Assembly: GCA_037447655.1 (NCBI GenBank)
Contig: JBBHKE010002346.1
Coordinates: forward strand, 1 to 64,000
Length of the DNA stretch: 64,000 nucleotides
Reading direction: 5' to 3'
DNA from: Zygnema cylindricum
Taxonomy: Eukaryota; Streptophyta; Zygnematophyceae; Zygnematales; Zygnemataceae
The notes beneath the pieces were generated by a model. That model was not told the origin of the DNA. It saw only the letters and a program-made list of their open reading frames with translations, and did not search any database. Positions 1-11,189 of this stretch are shown piece after piece. Made by a program: the position numbers and the translations under genes. The stretch's first letter is position 1; each line of letters begins with the position of its first letter.

Positions 1-2984
1 CGGTTACCCAACCTTGCCTGGATCCAATTGTTCCTTTTCGTAAAATGGGCAGTGTAGTGTTGCACATCAAGGATTCCGGTATTTGGTCTGGACATGTCAA
101 CAGGTCACAGTTAGCTTCCTCCTTATAAAGCATACATAAAGATCGTAAAATGGGACATGGTCACAAATATTTTATTGGGCATGAAAGGAGAAGTGGGTGG
201 TAATGGGCGTTGGAAAATGCTTACATGTGTCAAAAGTCAACGCATTAAACAACCGTTTGTGCTCCTAGGATTATTCCCTTATTCAAGAAAAAACTCGGAA
301 CGTTTCCATTAGTTCTTTGTCGTAGGTACACGTGTTTTATCTCTCTCCCTTTCTCACCTCAAGAAGGCGTTCAGACAATTCTTTGCTCTTGTTGCTTTTT
401 TGTTCATAGAAGACACGTAGCCGTCCCTTTTTAAATGTGCTTCTCTGCCCTTCTCTCTTTCTTTCCCTCTTTCGTTTCTGGTTTGTTTGATTCTGTGTGA
501 GTTTTTTCAGTTTGGATTTAGCTTTTCCTTTCTTTTGATTCCTTGTACTCAGATGTTTTACCATTGCACATTTTAAAAAAGCTTATTATTTTCTTCTTTA
601 CCATCCTTGGAGGTATATTCTCAACCGCGGTGAAACAATTTGGGTGTCTTATTTTGGATTTGCAGGTCTACCGTCCTATGTTCCTTCAAAACTGTAATTG
701 CTTCTAGTCTTACTGATGACTTCGTAGGTGGACCGCGGTCTCGTAAAAGAGAGGCTTTACTCAACCGAGAATACTGACTGGGGCTTTCGATGCTCCAGAC
801 TTCTAGGAAATGTCATACAACTTTGTTGGTTTAGATGACAGTTCGGCTTATACAGTGATTTGTATTAAGTTTGTAGTTCCAGTCTGTGGAAGTAAGGGTA
901 TGCGCTAAATTACTATAGGCACTAGTCATTGTGTTATTTCGTTAGGTACTGTTTTCAGTTTGTTATTTGTTGGGTGTTGTCTTTATTCTGTCTCGTCTTG
1001 TGTAGAACCAATTTTATTGCTCAAAAAGGAGCATCTGTAGATTTTTGTGCTGCGTGTACCAATAGTAGCAACTAAATTTGCTTTGCTATATTTATTATCA
1101 TTTTTAACCAGTCCACCACCCGTGCAGTCCAAATTCTGCTATCAGAGAGCTGTGCCCTTTTCCTCTCTTTTGATATAGGGTGTTCTGGTTGAAGTTTTGG
1201 TACTTTGTATTTTGAGCAACTGGAAGGTGAACCTCAGGTAGCCTAGCTGGTAGTCCGTCAAATTATTCCATTGCATATCAAAATGAATGGAAATGGTTGT
1301 CATAAAGCTAGGTGGGTCTTGTGTGAATGTCGTCTAATACAGCAGAACGCAAAAATCTACAATTTTCAATGCTTCTGAATGTTCTGAACTTCTCTGTTAG
1401 TTTCTTTCGCAAATGATTTTCCATTTTTTTTCAACCCCCAATTTGGCATAACAATATGACGCATTGAGGTCTGTTGATGTCTAATGTCAGGTGCTGTAAC
1501 ATCAAACATTGTCGGAAACAAATTCGAGCAGAAAATTTAACACTACTAGAAGCAATGGATTTTATGTCGAGTACGTGTCACTAACTTAACTGTTGGTTTT
1601 GACTAATTTCTAGATGACAGGAAAAAAATGTTTTGCTCCAATCGGAGGTCATATTGTCGGTCATTTAATTCCAGACCTGCTGACCATGCCTGAGACCCAA
1701 TCAAATAAGAATCACTAGATAAGAATGTACGAAATATTTTGTGCTGATATATCAATTTGCAAAATCCAGAAAACGAAATTCATCATCTTTCATCAGGCCC
1801 TCCAACAAAGCACAGGGATTTCTCCGAGATTACGATGTGTTAGGAGCTTCTAGTCTATGATCCTCTCGTTTTAGATTATACGCCCTTATCCCCCTCGGAT
1901 AATGAAACTTGGTGCAAGACGTCTACACCTTCCTCTTGCCCACGTATTTCCGCTAATTCCATGGATATAGCCCTTTGGCATCTCCTAATGTTTTCTGTGC
2001 GAAGTGCTTGCCCTACCATTCCGAGTGGTGCCAGTGATGATTGCTTGACTATGGGTAGATGTTGAAAGTTTCTTTGAGAGGTTTGCAAAGAACTACGCGC
2101 TGGACATGGAACCTCTAGTGCTCTCACTGCTACTACACCAGGAATCGCTTGTCAGCGCTAAGAAATTATTGGTAGTAGGATTGTTTGAAATTAGTGGTAG
2201 TAGGATTGTTGGAAATTATTGGTAGTAGGATTGTTTGATATTATTGGTAGTGGGATTGTTTTATTGGTAGTAGGATTGTTTTATTGGTAGTAGGATTGTT
2301 TGACTGTTAATCATTACATTCATGGTCCTATTATTGTGGACGCTTGTGGACTGTACATAATCGCGTCAAGAAAAAAGCAATTACTATTATGAATGGAGGG
2401 CGAAAAAAACAGGGGACGGAATCAACGGTATCAATACTAATAGTGACCCACAATGTACCACACCTCGTCAGTCAAGGGGGGGGGGGGGGGGTAACCTCGT
2501 CACCCTTCATCAAATGTATTTCCTCTTTCCGGCGTGTAGCTCATTTGGGTCGCTCTGGTGAGCTTCCTTGAGGCGGGAGGGGGGAGGGGGGAGGAAAACC
2601 ACAGCTAAGTCAATTAGCCATGTCACCTAACAAGGAGTCAACAAGTAATAACCGAGAATGAGAAACGAGATAGAAGGAACCATTTGTACACATGGAGAAT
2701 CAAGCAACTCTTGTGCTTCACATTTGGACATCATTCCATTACCATATCATATTTTTACAGAAAGGAGCTGTGAACATCAAACAATATCTATTTTTATAGC
2801 ATATGGAAAAGCTGAAAGTAAACTGTTTACTTCTCTTCTGGTACACCTTCAAAGTATCTAGTCTGCTGACGAGGTTATTCCAAACAATGAACTATAATGC
2901 TTACAGATCCAGCCAGTAGGTATTTTGACCTTGAAACACAAAGATCTTCAGCTGCAGCCATCCATCCGAGGGTATTGCTCAGAC
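1..2984. other. Gene-free left flank
   Basis: I see no supported gene here. The only long frames are short and low-complexity: a Lys/Arg-rich 75-codon frame at 337-564 on the minus strand mirrors a T-rich stretch. The region contains a degenerate minisatellite at 2162-2302 and two G-rich runs near 2476-2491 and 2571-2597. It may be the 3' flank of the F-box gene, whose stop codon is at 2985-2987. Confidence 0.6.
2162..2302. repeat. Minisatellite, core TATTGGTAGTAGGATTGTTT
   Basis: About six imperfect tandem copies of a 20-28 bp unit lie here, each carrying the core GGTAGTAGGATTG. The left copies are longer because of an added GAAAT-type linker; the right copies are shorter and almost identical, which suggests recent expansion on that side. 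No coding role is evident. Confidence 0.85.
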
Positions 2985-4277
2985 CTAGAGAATCTGAGGA
3001 CGAATCTTCATGTTCGGAAACACAACACGCATCTTTTCCAACATATCGTCCATCTCATCTGTCCAAAAATAGTTATAGCCTATTTTCACCTCCTCAATAA
3101 CAGGACATAGAGTTACCCATGCACGCATCCACTTGATCAAATTTTCAGTTTCCTCGTCCATAGCCTCGTCCATGTAAGAACCTTGGTACAGACATAGCTC
3201 TCGCGTGCGTGGAAAAATGGGCAGAGAACTACAATCACACATGTATTCCAATATTGTCAAATTTTCGATGCTACCAAAGTTCCTTTGGAGAAGAGCTCTG
3301 GATAAGTTCCCATCAAAGCCGTCATAGAGCTCAAGGTGACGAATTGTAGATGGCAAGGGAGTCTCGATAGTGACTTTACCACCTTCAGATAAACCATTGC
3401 TCGTTCCAAATATCAAACTTTGCAAGAGTTTCGAATCTCGAATATTAAAATGGGTAGAGGACTGGTTCATATGTAGATGGACAAGATTCGGAGCATCAAT
3501 AGTTAATGTTTCTGCTTGAGAAAAAGCTTTCAATGAGGTTAAACTGGAAGACTTAATAAGTGAAACTGGATTAGGATATTGCATAACATCTTCAAGCTCC
3601 AAAGTTTGAAGAGAAGAAAACATGCATAGCAGTATTTCAAAGAAGGAGTTATTCTCATATCGTGATTGATACAGTTCAAGAAATTTGACTGATTTCGTCG
3701 ATGGAAAGCTAAGAATGTCGCTCCTTTTACCATGGAAGAAGCAATCGTTGAGCCTTAGAGACTGAAGAGATTGCAATCCAGCAAGCGGAATCAATTGAGA
3801 TAAAGTAAAACTGCATCTGACCATAGTGAGAGATTTCAAAGAGTGACCAATAACCTTTGACAAACAACAGATTGTTGAAGTATTATAATAATCAGGATTT
3901 CCGGACTCTTCTTCACTTGATAAACGTATTGACTGAAACAGTATCTCAAACAAACTTTCGATATATCCGTGACCAAACTTAAGTTCGACAATATTCGGAG
4001 TCAGCGAGACAATGTTCGAAATGACTTTGGCTTGCTGATGATATCGATATTCGCCAGGAAATAAGAGCCCTGGGCCACCACCTGCTGGCTCTAAAGAGAT
4101 CAGAAGCTTCGTATCATCAACGGACAATGTAAGAATTTGTTCAAGAGTTTCTTTAAAAGTTTTACAGACGGTGGACAAAAAAAATATGTTCCTGACACGG
4201 GCTCTATCTGAAGCCTTCTCTAAAATATTGGCGAGAATGTGCGGGGGAATGTCTAAGAGCGAGGTGGAGTCCGCCAT
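2985..4277 (-). CDS. F-box / leucine-rich-repeat-like protein, single exon
   Basis: This is an uninterrupted frame of 430 residues from the ATG at 4275-4277. The first 50 residues fit an F-box: a Leu-Asp-Ile-Pro-Pro start, a hydrophobic ILANIL stretch, then a Val-Cys-Lys-x-Phe signature. The remainder is a series of loose leucine-rich units of the form LxxLxLxxC, for example near residues 150-200 and 225-270, with an acidic C-terminal segment containing DEMDDMLEKM. F-box proteins are substrate receptors of SCF ubiquitin ligases, binding Skp1 through the F-box; the target is unknown. The frame is open 65 codons further upstream, but I prefer this ATG because its context GCAGCCATGGCG is strong, the F-box follows at once, and the upstream extension runs into transposon-end sequence from about 4456. 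No intron is needed, unlike its neighbours. Confidence 0.8.
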   Translation of the reverse strand: MADSTSLLDIPPHILANILEKASDRARVRNIFFLSTVCKTFKETLEQILTLSVDDTKLLISLEPAGGGPGLLFPGEYRYHQQAKVISNIVSLTPNIVELKFGHGYIESLFEILFQSIRLSSEEESGNPDYYNTSTICCLSKVIGHSLKSLTMVRCSFTLSQLIPLAGLQSLQSLRLNDCFFHGKRSDILSFPSTKSVKFLELYQSRYENNSFFEILLCMFSSLQTLELEDVMQYPNPVSLIKSSSLTSLKAFSQAETLTIDAPNLVHLHMNQSSTHFNIRDSKLLQSLIFGTSNGLSEGGKVTIETPLPSTIRHLELYDGFDGNLSRALLQRNFGSIENLTILEYMCDCSSLPIFPRTRELCLYQGSYMDEAMDEETENLIKWMRAWVTLCPVIEEVKIGYNYFWTDEMDDMLEKMRVVFPNMKIRPQIL

Positions 4278-4517
4278 GGCTGCAGCTGCTGCAAAGCAAG
4301 GGGAAACGTCAGAAGGGAAAAGATTGTCTGTACGGAATGGCCTAACCCGGTGACAAGCGAAACTGTAAGCTGCTTCACATAGAGCCAGCTTTTCCCAGTC
4401 TCGCTGAACCATAATAAAACAGTCACAAGGAACTGTCACCGTTGCCGTCTGTGTCTTAGGGTACGGCCCCATGTACTTGTAACTTTCCGAACTTAGGGTA
4501 TGACCCCATGTGCATAA

Positions 4518-5295
4518 GGGTGCGTCTCTGTGTGCTTAAGTAAGGGTTTTTTTCTGTCGTTTTCCTGTAAAACTTAGAGCCGTACCGCGTAAGTTTCAAC
4601 CGTACAAAAAAAAAGAGAAAAAGAGAAGTACATTTTGCGTCATCATCGAATTTAGGATGTACGAAAATTTGTTGTCTTGTGTTTTTCGACCCACTTCGAC
4701 GACTAAAAACGTCATCTTCAACCTTATGTTTAAAACACATGCGTGATGTGTTTTAAAATTAGGGATTTTCTATAAACAAATAGGAGCATATATTCGCGCG
4801 TGCCGTATTTTTTGAAAATTTTCAAACGATTTCAAGCGACGTGGAAGTGTACACAATTCGCTATGTTTTGTCCGTTTTTGTTTAATACGACAAAGAGAAG
4901 TACACGGTTTGTTTTGTTTTATCCTTTCCATCCGGTACGAATTATTTTTTTGCAGGGGTCTCAAGGTTCTGATGCCATTTCACGTCGAGCCGACAATAGA
5001 CGCAAAGTCAAAACGCATCTTCTTCAACCGTGAAACGGCACAGGCTGGAGGGCGGTAGGTCTACAATGTCACGAAAAGTCACGCGACGTCACAAGCAGTT
5101 ACAAAAAATAACGTGCGTCATCACAGATTGTAGACGTTGACAGCCGTCACGGGCATTGTCGACGTATACAATCGTCACGCCCTTAAGTGACAATTTCGTT
5201 TGGTACACATAGGGACACCCGAAATCCGGGTCCGCCGAATCTGCGCTAAAAAACAAAAAAAAATCTTTAAGTTTGAAGTACATAGAGACGCACCC
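4518..5295. mobile_element. Harbinger-type MITE copy 1 (778 bp)
   Basis: The element starts GGGTGCGTCTCTGTGT and ends with the inverted ACATAGAGACGCACCC, flanked on both sides by TAA. The interior repeats in near-identical form at 5961-6736 and 10146-10922. The right third is rich in GTCACG/GACGTC motifs. Confidence 0.8.
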
Positions 5296-5298
5296 TAA

Positions 5299-5957
5299 GT
5301 AAGGGTTTTTTTCTGTCGTTTTCCTGTAAAACTTAGTGCCGTACTGCCTAAGTTGCAGCCGTACTAAGGAATCGCAAATTTGTAGAGTACAATTTGCGTC
5401 ATCCTCGAACTTAAGATGTACGAAAATTTGTCGTTTTGTATTTTTCGACCAACTTCCACGACAAAAAACGTCTTCAACCTTATGTGTAAAACACATGCGC
5501 GATGTGTTTTCAAACTAGGTATTTTCGATAAAGAAATAGGAACATATATATTCGCACGTGCCGTAATTTTCGAAAATTTTCATACGATTTCCAAGGACAA
5601 AGAGAAGTACAAAATTCGCTATGTTTTGTCCGTTTGCGTTCAATACGACGAATAAAAGTACAAAACTTGTTTGGTTTTGTCCGTTTTCGTCCAGTAGTTT
5701 TTTTTTTTGCAAGGGTCTCGAAACTCTGATGTCATTTCATGTCGAGCGGACAGGAGACGCGAAGGCAAAGCGCATCTTCTTCGACCGTGAAACAGCACAG
5801 GCTGGAAGGCGGTACAACTACAATATCACGGTAAGACATGCGACATCACTAGCAGTTCCAAAAAAAAACGTGTGACATGACAAATTGTAACGTTGACAAC
5901 CGTCACAGGTATTGTTGACGTATACAGTCATCACAAAAGTAAGTTACGATTACGTTC
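5299..5957. mobile_element. Truncated copy of the same MITE family
   Basis: The sequence from the AAGGGTTTTTTTCTGTCG motif onward repeats the interior of the 778-bp element but lacks a proper left end, and it diverges before the TTA at 5958-5960 where the next copy begins. It was probably interrupted by the neighbouring insertions. Confidence 0.65.
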
Positions 5958-5960
5958 TTA

Positions 5961-6736
5961 GGGTATGTCCCCATGTGCATAAGTAAGGGTTTTTTTCTGT
6001 CGTTTTGCTGTAAAACTAAGAGCAGTACTGCCTAAGTTCCAACCGTACAAAGGAATAGCAAATTTGTAGGGTACAATTTGCGTCATCCTCGATCTTAGGA
6101 TGTACGAAAATTTGTTGTCTTGTGTTTTTCGACCCACTTCGACGACAAAAAACGTCATCTTCAACCTTATGTTTAAAACACATGCGTGATGTGTTTTAAA
6201 ATTAGGGATTTTCTATAAACAAATAGGAACATATATTCGCGCGTGCCGTATTTTTTGAAAATTTTCAACGATTTCAAGCGACGTGGAAATGTACACGATT
6301 CGCTATATTTTGTCCGTTTTTGTTTAATACGACAAAGAGAAGTACACAGTTTGTTTTGTTTTGTCCTTTCCATCCGGTACGAATTATTTTTTTGCAGGGG
6401 TCTCAAGGTTCTGATGCCATTTCACGTCGAGCCGACAATAGACGCAAAGTCAAAACGCATCTTCTTCAACCGTGAAATGGCACAGGCTGGAGGGCGGTAG
6501 GTCTACAATGTCACGATAAGTCACGCGACGTCACAAGCAGTTACAAAAAATAACGTGCGTCATCACAGATTGTAGACGTCGACAGCCGTCACGGGCATTG
6601 TCAGCGTATACAATTGTTGCACCCTTAAGTAACAATCTCGGTGTTACGCATAGGGACACTTGAAATCCTGGTCCGCCGAATCTGCGCTAAAAAACAAAGT
6701 TAGTTCGTTAAGTTTCAAGTACATGGGGACATACCC
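5961..6736. mobile_element. Harbinger-type MITE copy 2 (776 bp)
   Basis: Ends are GGGTATGTCCCCATGT and its inverted partner ACATGGGGACATACCC. The left flank is TTA and the right flank TTG. The terminal repeat differs from copy 1 (TATGTCCCC instead of GCGTCTCT) although the interior is closely alike, so at least two end subtypes share one body. Confidence 0.8.
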
Positions 6737-7301
6737 TTGCACATAGGGACACTTGAAATCCGGGTTTGGCGGAACCGCGGTAAAATACAAAGTAAGTTCG
6801 CCAAGTTCCAAGTACATGGGGACATACCCTTACTTGTATTTTAGCGCGGATTTGTCGGACCCGGATTTCAGGTGTCTCTATGTGTTTACTCGAAATTGTT
6901 ACTTAAGTTTGTCACGATTGTATACGTCGACAATACCCATGACGGCTGTCACCATGTACAATTTGTCTTTGCCGCACCGTATTTTTTTGAAACTTTTTTA
7001 AGCGTAGCAAAACGCATCGTCATTTTTTAACCGATTTGGTATGTTGCATGTCATTGCGTGACGTCGTAGACGTACAGCCTTGCAGCCGTGGCTATACGAC
7101 ATGCCTTTGTGTAAACCCCTTCTGTCCGGTCGCCATGAGCAGATTTTTCACGTTTGCAGATTTTTCAACTATGCGTGAAATGATACTGCAGCCTCAAGAC
7201 CCCTGAAAAAAAAAAACCGTACAAGGTGCATGCGGACAAAAATAAGCAGCCTTACCTGAATCGTGCATTTTTAGTAGTGTTGTGTATCGGAAAAAGAATT
7301 A

Positions 7302-8189
7302 GGGAATTGATCATGGCACTGGTTGTTTTGGTTGCGCACAGTCACGTCGTTTTGTCGAAAATTGTACTTTTGAAGTACACATTGGTATAAATAAAGTAAC
7401 GTTGAGTCTAAATTTGATAGTCAATCGGTTGGACAACTTTGATTTTCAAAATATTGTTTCAACCACTTAAACTTTTGTCGCGCTTGCGAACGTCGACCGT
7501 CATAATAAAATCAACATTTCACAAAGCCGGCAAACGTTTACAGTAACAAAACTGCGACAACCACGTGTAAATAAAAGTGTTGCAGACAGTCATTTTTTGT
7601 CATTACGTGAGCTCCACGTTGAGAGCACGTTGGATATTAACTTAGCCGCAAAATTGAAATTTAGTCGTATAAGCGTTACATTGAATTTAGACGCAAATTG
7701 AAACAAAACCTCTTTAAACTGAAGTACACCGCCAATCGTTATTAGCGTTGTGTACGCTAATTCCGTCCCGCTTTTTTTTTTATTATTCTCAAATAGAATT
7801 ATCCACACTATTTAAAAAAAACCCTAATTCCTAATTAGAATAGACGATTTCTTGGAAAATTTCCAAATTCCCAATTAGCGTAAACCACGCTAATTATTCG
7901 TATACGCTAAAAAAACTTACACGGTAATAACGATTGGCGATGTACTGTAAGTCTTGGACGGAAATATTAAAACGCACGAAACGAAATTTCGCTGTCAATG
8001 TAAGAATGTTTATTCGTAGATTGTGTGGTTGGATTTCGTCCAGCGTGACGACGCGCATCGTCAACCGCCCGGCCCTCAAAATTTGGCAACCGAATCCATT
8101 CCGGATCCGGCGCGGGCGGTCGGTTAACGGTCGGTCACGGTTTCGGTTGACCGTTTGCGGCCTTCTAGTCACTGTGATGATCAATTCCC
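7302..8189. mobile_element. Nested insertion inside the hAT-type MITE
   Basis: GGGAATTGATCAT at 7302 is repeated as ATGATCAATTCCC at 8177-8189, bracketing exactly the part absent from the intact copy at 37540-38487. I see no clean target duplication, so the type is unresolved. It contains a further, smaller mariner-type element. Confidence 0.55.
7727..7942. mobile_element. Mariner-type foldback MITE (216 bp)
   Basis: Termini are CACCGCCAATCGTTATTA and its inverted match, with TA on both sides, the target used by Tc1/mariner elements. It belongs to the family also seen at 9296, 38569, 43295 and 60761. It lies inside another insertion, making three levels of nesting here. Confidence 0.75.
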
Positions 8190-9295
8190 AAAATTTATCG
8201 CGATAACACCAATACCGATAGTTATCGGTTATCAAACAGTTAGAGGTCACGATATATCTGTAATTTCTGTCCGGTAAACTGAACGGGAAATTTACGGTTT
8301 TTTACGGGGAAAAATATGTTGCACTTTGTAGTAATTTCTGGCCGATTAACTAAACAGAAATTTTACGGGAACGTACGGCATTGTACCGACAAACAGATGA
8401 TCACGAAACGAAAAAAGGACAGCGGACACAAAGTACAGGACGCAAAAGAACATTCTGCGCGCCGCCGGAATCGAACGGACGACTTTCAATGAGAAAATAC
8501 GAGCGGACTGCCAGCGTGAGCGCCGACATCCCGGAATGGCTCTTTTGGCGGCTTATGCCAAAATAGCCGACGCGTTGACACGTGGCAGGTTTCCAGTGGG
8601 TCCCAAGGAAGAAAGGGACAAAGCCTTGGCGTCGGATGTGAAAGGTACATCGTTTTAACTGGAGCCGTACTAAAGTTGTACATATCTTATGCCGGCTACT
8701 TTACTTTCGGCTTGTGCAAATGATCTGATTGGTAGGCACCTCAGTAGATAGGGGTTGTGAGTAGGGCGCGTCGAGGGAATACTGCGTACAGTTGAGTGAA
8801 CTAGTCGTACATTTATATGTACGGTCTGTACATATATCGACGATAGTTATCGATATCGATGTTATCGCCGAAAATACCCGATAAATATCGTTTATTATTG
8901 GCGATAACACCGATAGCCATATATCGTACCAATATATCGATTATTGGCTACCCGAAAAAAGGCCCATATCGGTTATCGGCAAATCCTTACCGATACACAA
9001 CACTAATTTTTAGGCATTTTTAGGTGGTGCAGGTCTCCAATGAAGCGTCCACGTCGCCCCCCCTCCCATTTCGCTTTACGACGCCTCGCGCCGCGCGGCG
9101 CGTCGTTAGTATAAATATGTTTAGGGTTTTTTTATCATTTGTGTTTTATTTTATAAAAAAAAAAAACAACCAATAACCCTATGACCCTAAAAATCCGCGG
9201 TACCCGGGCGGTATTTTGCAAAGTGTGAAGGTCACGGTGCATTTCGCCTTGTGTATGACAACAGCACCACCTGCACCACACGGGCGAGCCAACTA

Positions 9296-9823
9296 CACCG
9301 TGAATCGTTATTCGCGTAAAGGTTTCTTTAGCGTGTAGGAACAATTACCGTTATTTACGCTAATTGAGAATTTGGATTTTTTCAAAAAAAACATACATAC
9401 TGGATATTTACTTATACTAATTTGGATTAAAAAAAAATTAAACACCCGCCCCAAACTTGTTTACACTAATATAGGTTCTGTTCAAAATCTGACAAATTGT
9501 ACACAAATCGTACGTTCACACCGTTGCCGGACGAATATGTGAGAACGTGATTTTTGACAACCCGATTGCATCCCCTTTTTAGAGCGCATATTCTCATGCG
9601 TCCGTGGTTACTAAAACCCATTAAATATACTTTCTCACTTAAAAAGGTACATTTTTGTACGGTCTGACACCAACCGTACAACACTCTATTTAGATGATAA
9701 AAATTGGAAAAGAACCCTAAATGGCGTAAAAGAAAAAACAGAATAATTTATGCTGCTTAAGAATTTGGGGAAAAAAAAAGGTACCTTAAATAGCGTCCAT
9801 TACGCCAATACCGATTCACAGTG
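9296..9823. mobile_element. Mariner-type MITE, long subtype (528 bp)
   Basis: The left end is CACCGTGAATCGTTATTCGCG and the right end its inverted match, each next to TA. The interior resembles the copy at 60761-61304, sharing AAAATCTGACAA and GAGAACGTGATTTTTG, so the two form a subtype longer than the 212-218 bp foldback forms. Confidence 0.7.
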
Positions 9824-10145
9824 TAATGAACCTTACCTGTACTTTTTCCAGTCGTCTAAAACTTTTGAAAAATTTTCACACGTGGGAATATGTTTTCCTA
9901 TTTGTGTAAACGGTTTTACTTTGCTTATAACACATTGCCGATGCGGTTTACGATAAGTTTGAAGATGACGTGACAGTGGGTCGAAAAAACACAAAACGAC
10001 AAATTCATCCTAAGTTCGCGAATGACGCAAATTGTACTCTACAAAATTGCGATTTCTTCGTACGGTTTCAACTTAGGCAGTACGGCGCTAAGTTTGAAAA
10101 GAAAACGACAGAAAAAAACCCGGACTTTTTCTCACGACCGGCTAA

Positions 10146-10922
10146 AGGTGCGTCTCTGTGTGCTTAAGTAAGGGTTTTTTCTGTCGTTTTCCAGTAAAAC
10201 TTAGAGCCGTACCGCGTAAGTTTCAACCGTACAATAAAATAGAAAAAAAGAGAAGTACATTTTGCGTCATCATCGAATTTAAAATGTACTACATGTTGTC
10301 GTCTTGTGTTTTTCGACCCACTTCGACGACAAAAAACGTCATCTTCAACCTTATCTTTAAAATACAGGGCCGATGTGTTTAAAAAATAAGGATTTTTTAT
10401 AAACAAATAGGAACACGTATTCGCACGTGTAATATTTTGTTCAAAAACTTCAAACGAATTCAAGCGACGTGGAAGTGTACACGATTCGCTATGTTTTGTC
10501 TGTTTTTGTTTAATACGACAAAGAGAAGTACACAGTTTGTTTTGTTTTGTCCGTTTCGATCCGGTACGGATTTTTTTTTGCAGGGGTCTCAAGGTTCCGA
10601 TGCCATTTCACGTCGAGCCGACAATAGACGCAAAGTCAAAACGCATCTTCTTCAACCGTGAAACGGCACAGGCTGGAGGGCGGTAGGTCTACAATGTCAC
10701 GAGAGGTCACGCGACGTCACAAGCAGTTACGAAAAATGACGTGGGTCATCACAGATTGTAGATGTTGACAGCCGTCACGGGCATTGTCTACGTATACAAT
10801 CGTCACGCCCTAAGTGACAATTTCGTGTGGTACACATAGGGACACCCGAAATCCGGGTCCGCCGGATCTGCGCTATAAAACAAAAAATAATCTCTAAGTT
10901 TGAAGTACATAGAGACGCACCC
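10146..10922. mobile_element. Harbinger-type MITE copy 3 (777 bp)
   Basis: Ends are AGGTGCGTCTCTGTGT and ACATAGAGACGCACCC, and the interior is nearly identical to the copy at 4518. The left flank is TAA and the right flank TTA, so the target repeat is imperfect. A further right end (ACATGGGGCCTTACCC) follows within 20 bp, again suggesting stacked insertions. An inverted fragment of the family precedes it at about 9960-10140. Confidence 0.78.
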
Positions 10923-11014
10923 TTAGCCACATGGGGCCTTACCCTTAATAATATATGGCATATTTAATATTTTACTTGTCCATATTAGCGCTTACTATTT
11001 ATGTACATATCAGC

Positions 11015-11130
11015 GATAACAAATTTCTTCGTCCAAGAGCGATATATTGTCTCCCCTTGTCGTTTGATAACTGATAACAAATTTCTTCGTCCAAGAGCGA
11101 TATATTGTCTCCCCTTGTCGTTTGATAACT
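11015..11130. repeat. Exact 58-bp tandem duplication
   Basis: Two adjacent copies of a 58-bp unit beginning GATAACAAATTTCTTCG and ending TTTGATAACT look identical by eye. It lies just left of a degenerate right end of the TAGTGTTGTGTATCGG hAT-type family near 11150-11185. Its identity implies a recent event. Confidence 0.9.
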
Positions 11131-11189
11131 GATAATATCAGTTATCGGAATAATCGCGATGATTAACTTACAGATACACAACACTTATA

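Larger units (their letters stand above)
4459..6829. mobile_element. Nested cluster of Harbinger-type MITEs
   Basis: Three successive left ends of the form TTA-GGG(n)CCCATGT or TAA-GGGTGCGTCTCTGTGT lie at 4459, 4497 and 4518. Matching inverted right ends lie at 5295, 6736 and 6829. The spacing shows elements inserted into or beside the ends of related elements. The three-base TTA/TAA flanks and the GGG...CCC ends are what PIF/Harbinger elements make. No transposase frame is present, so these would be non-autonomous. The cluster directly abuts the 5' side of the F-box gene. Confidence 0.7.
7275..9005. mobile_element. hAT-type MITE, interrupted by nested elements
   Basis: Termini are TAGTGTTGTGTATCGG and the inverted CCGATACACAACACTA. 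An exact 8-bp direct repeat, ATTTTTAG, flanks the element at 7267-7274 and 9006-9013, as hAT insertions produce. The right 800 bp matches the intact copy at 37540-38487, including a stretch with ATTCTGCGCGC and many TATCG/CGATA motifs. The left part is interrupted by about 0.9 kb. No transposase frame remains. Confidence 0.85.

Noticed and set aside
337-564. Lys/Arg-rich 75-codon frame on the minus strand
   Set aside because: Low-complexity translation of a T-rich plus strand; no domain, no splice or promoter support.
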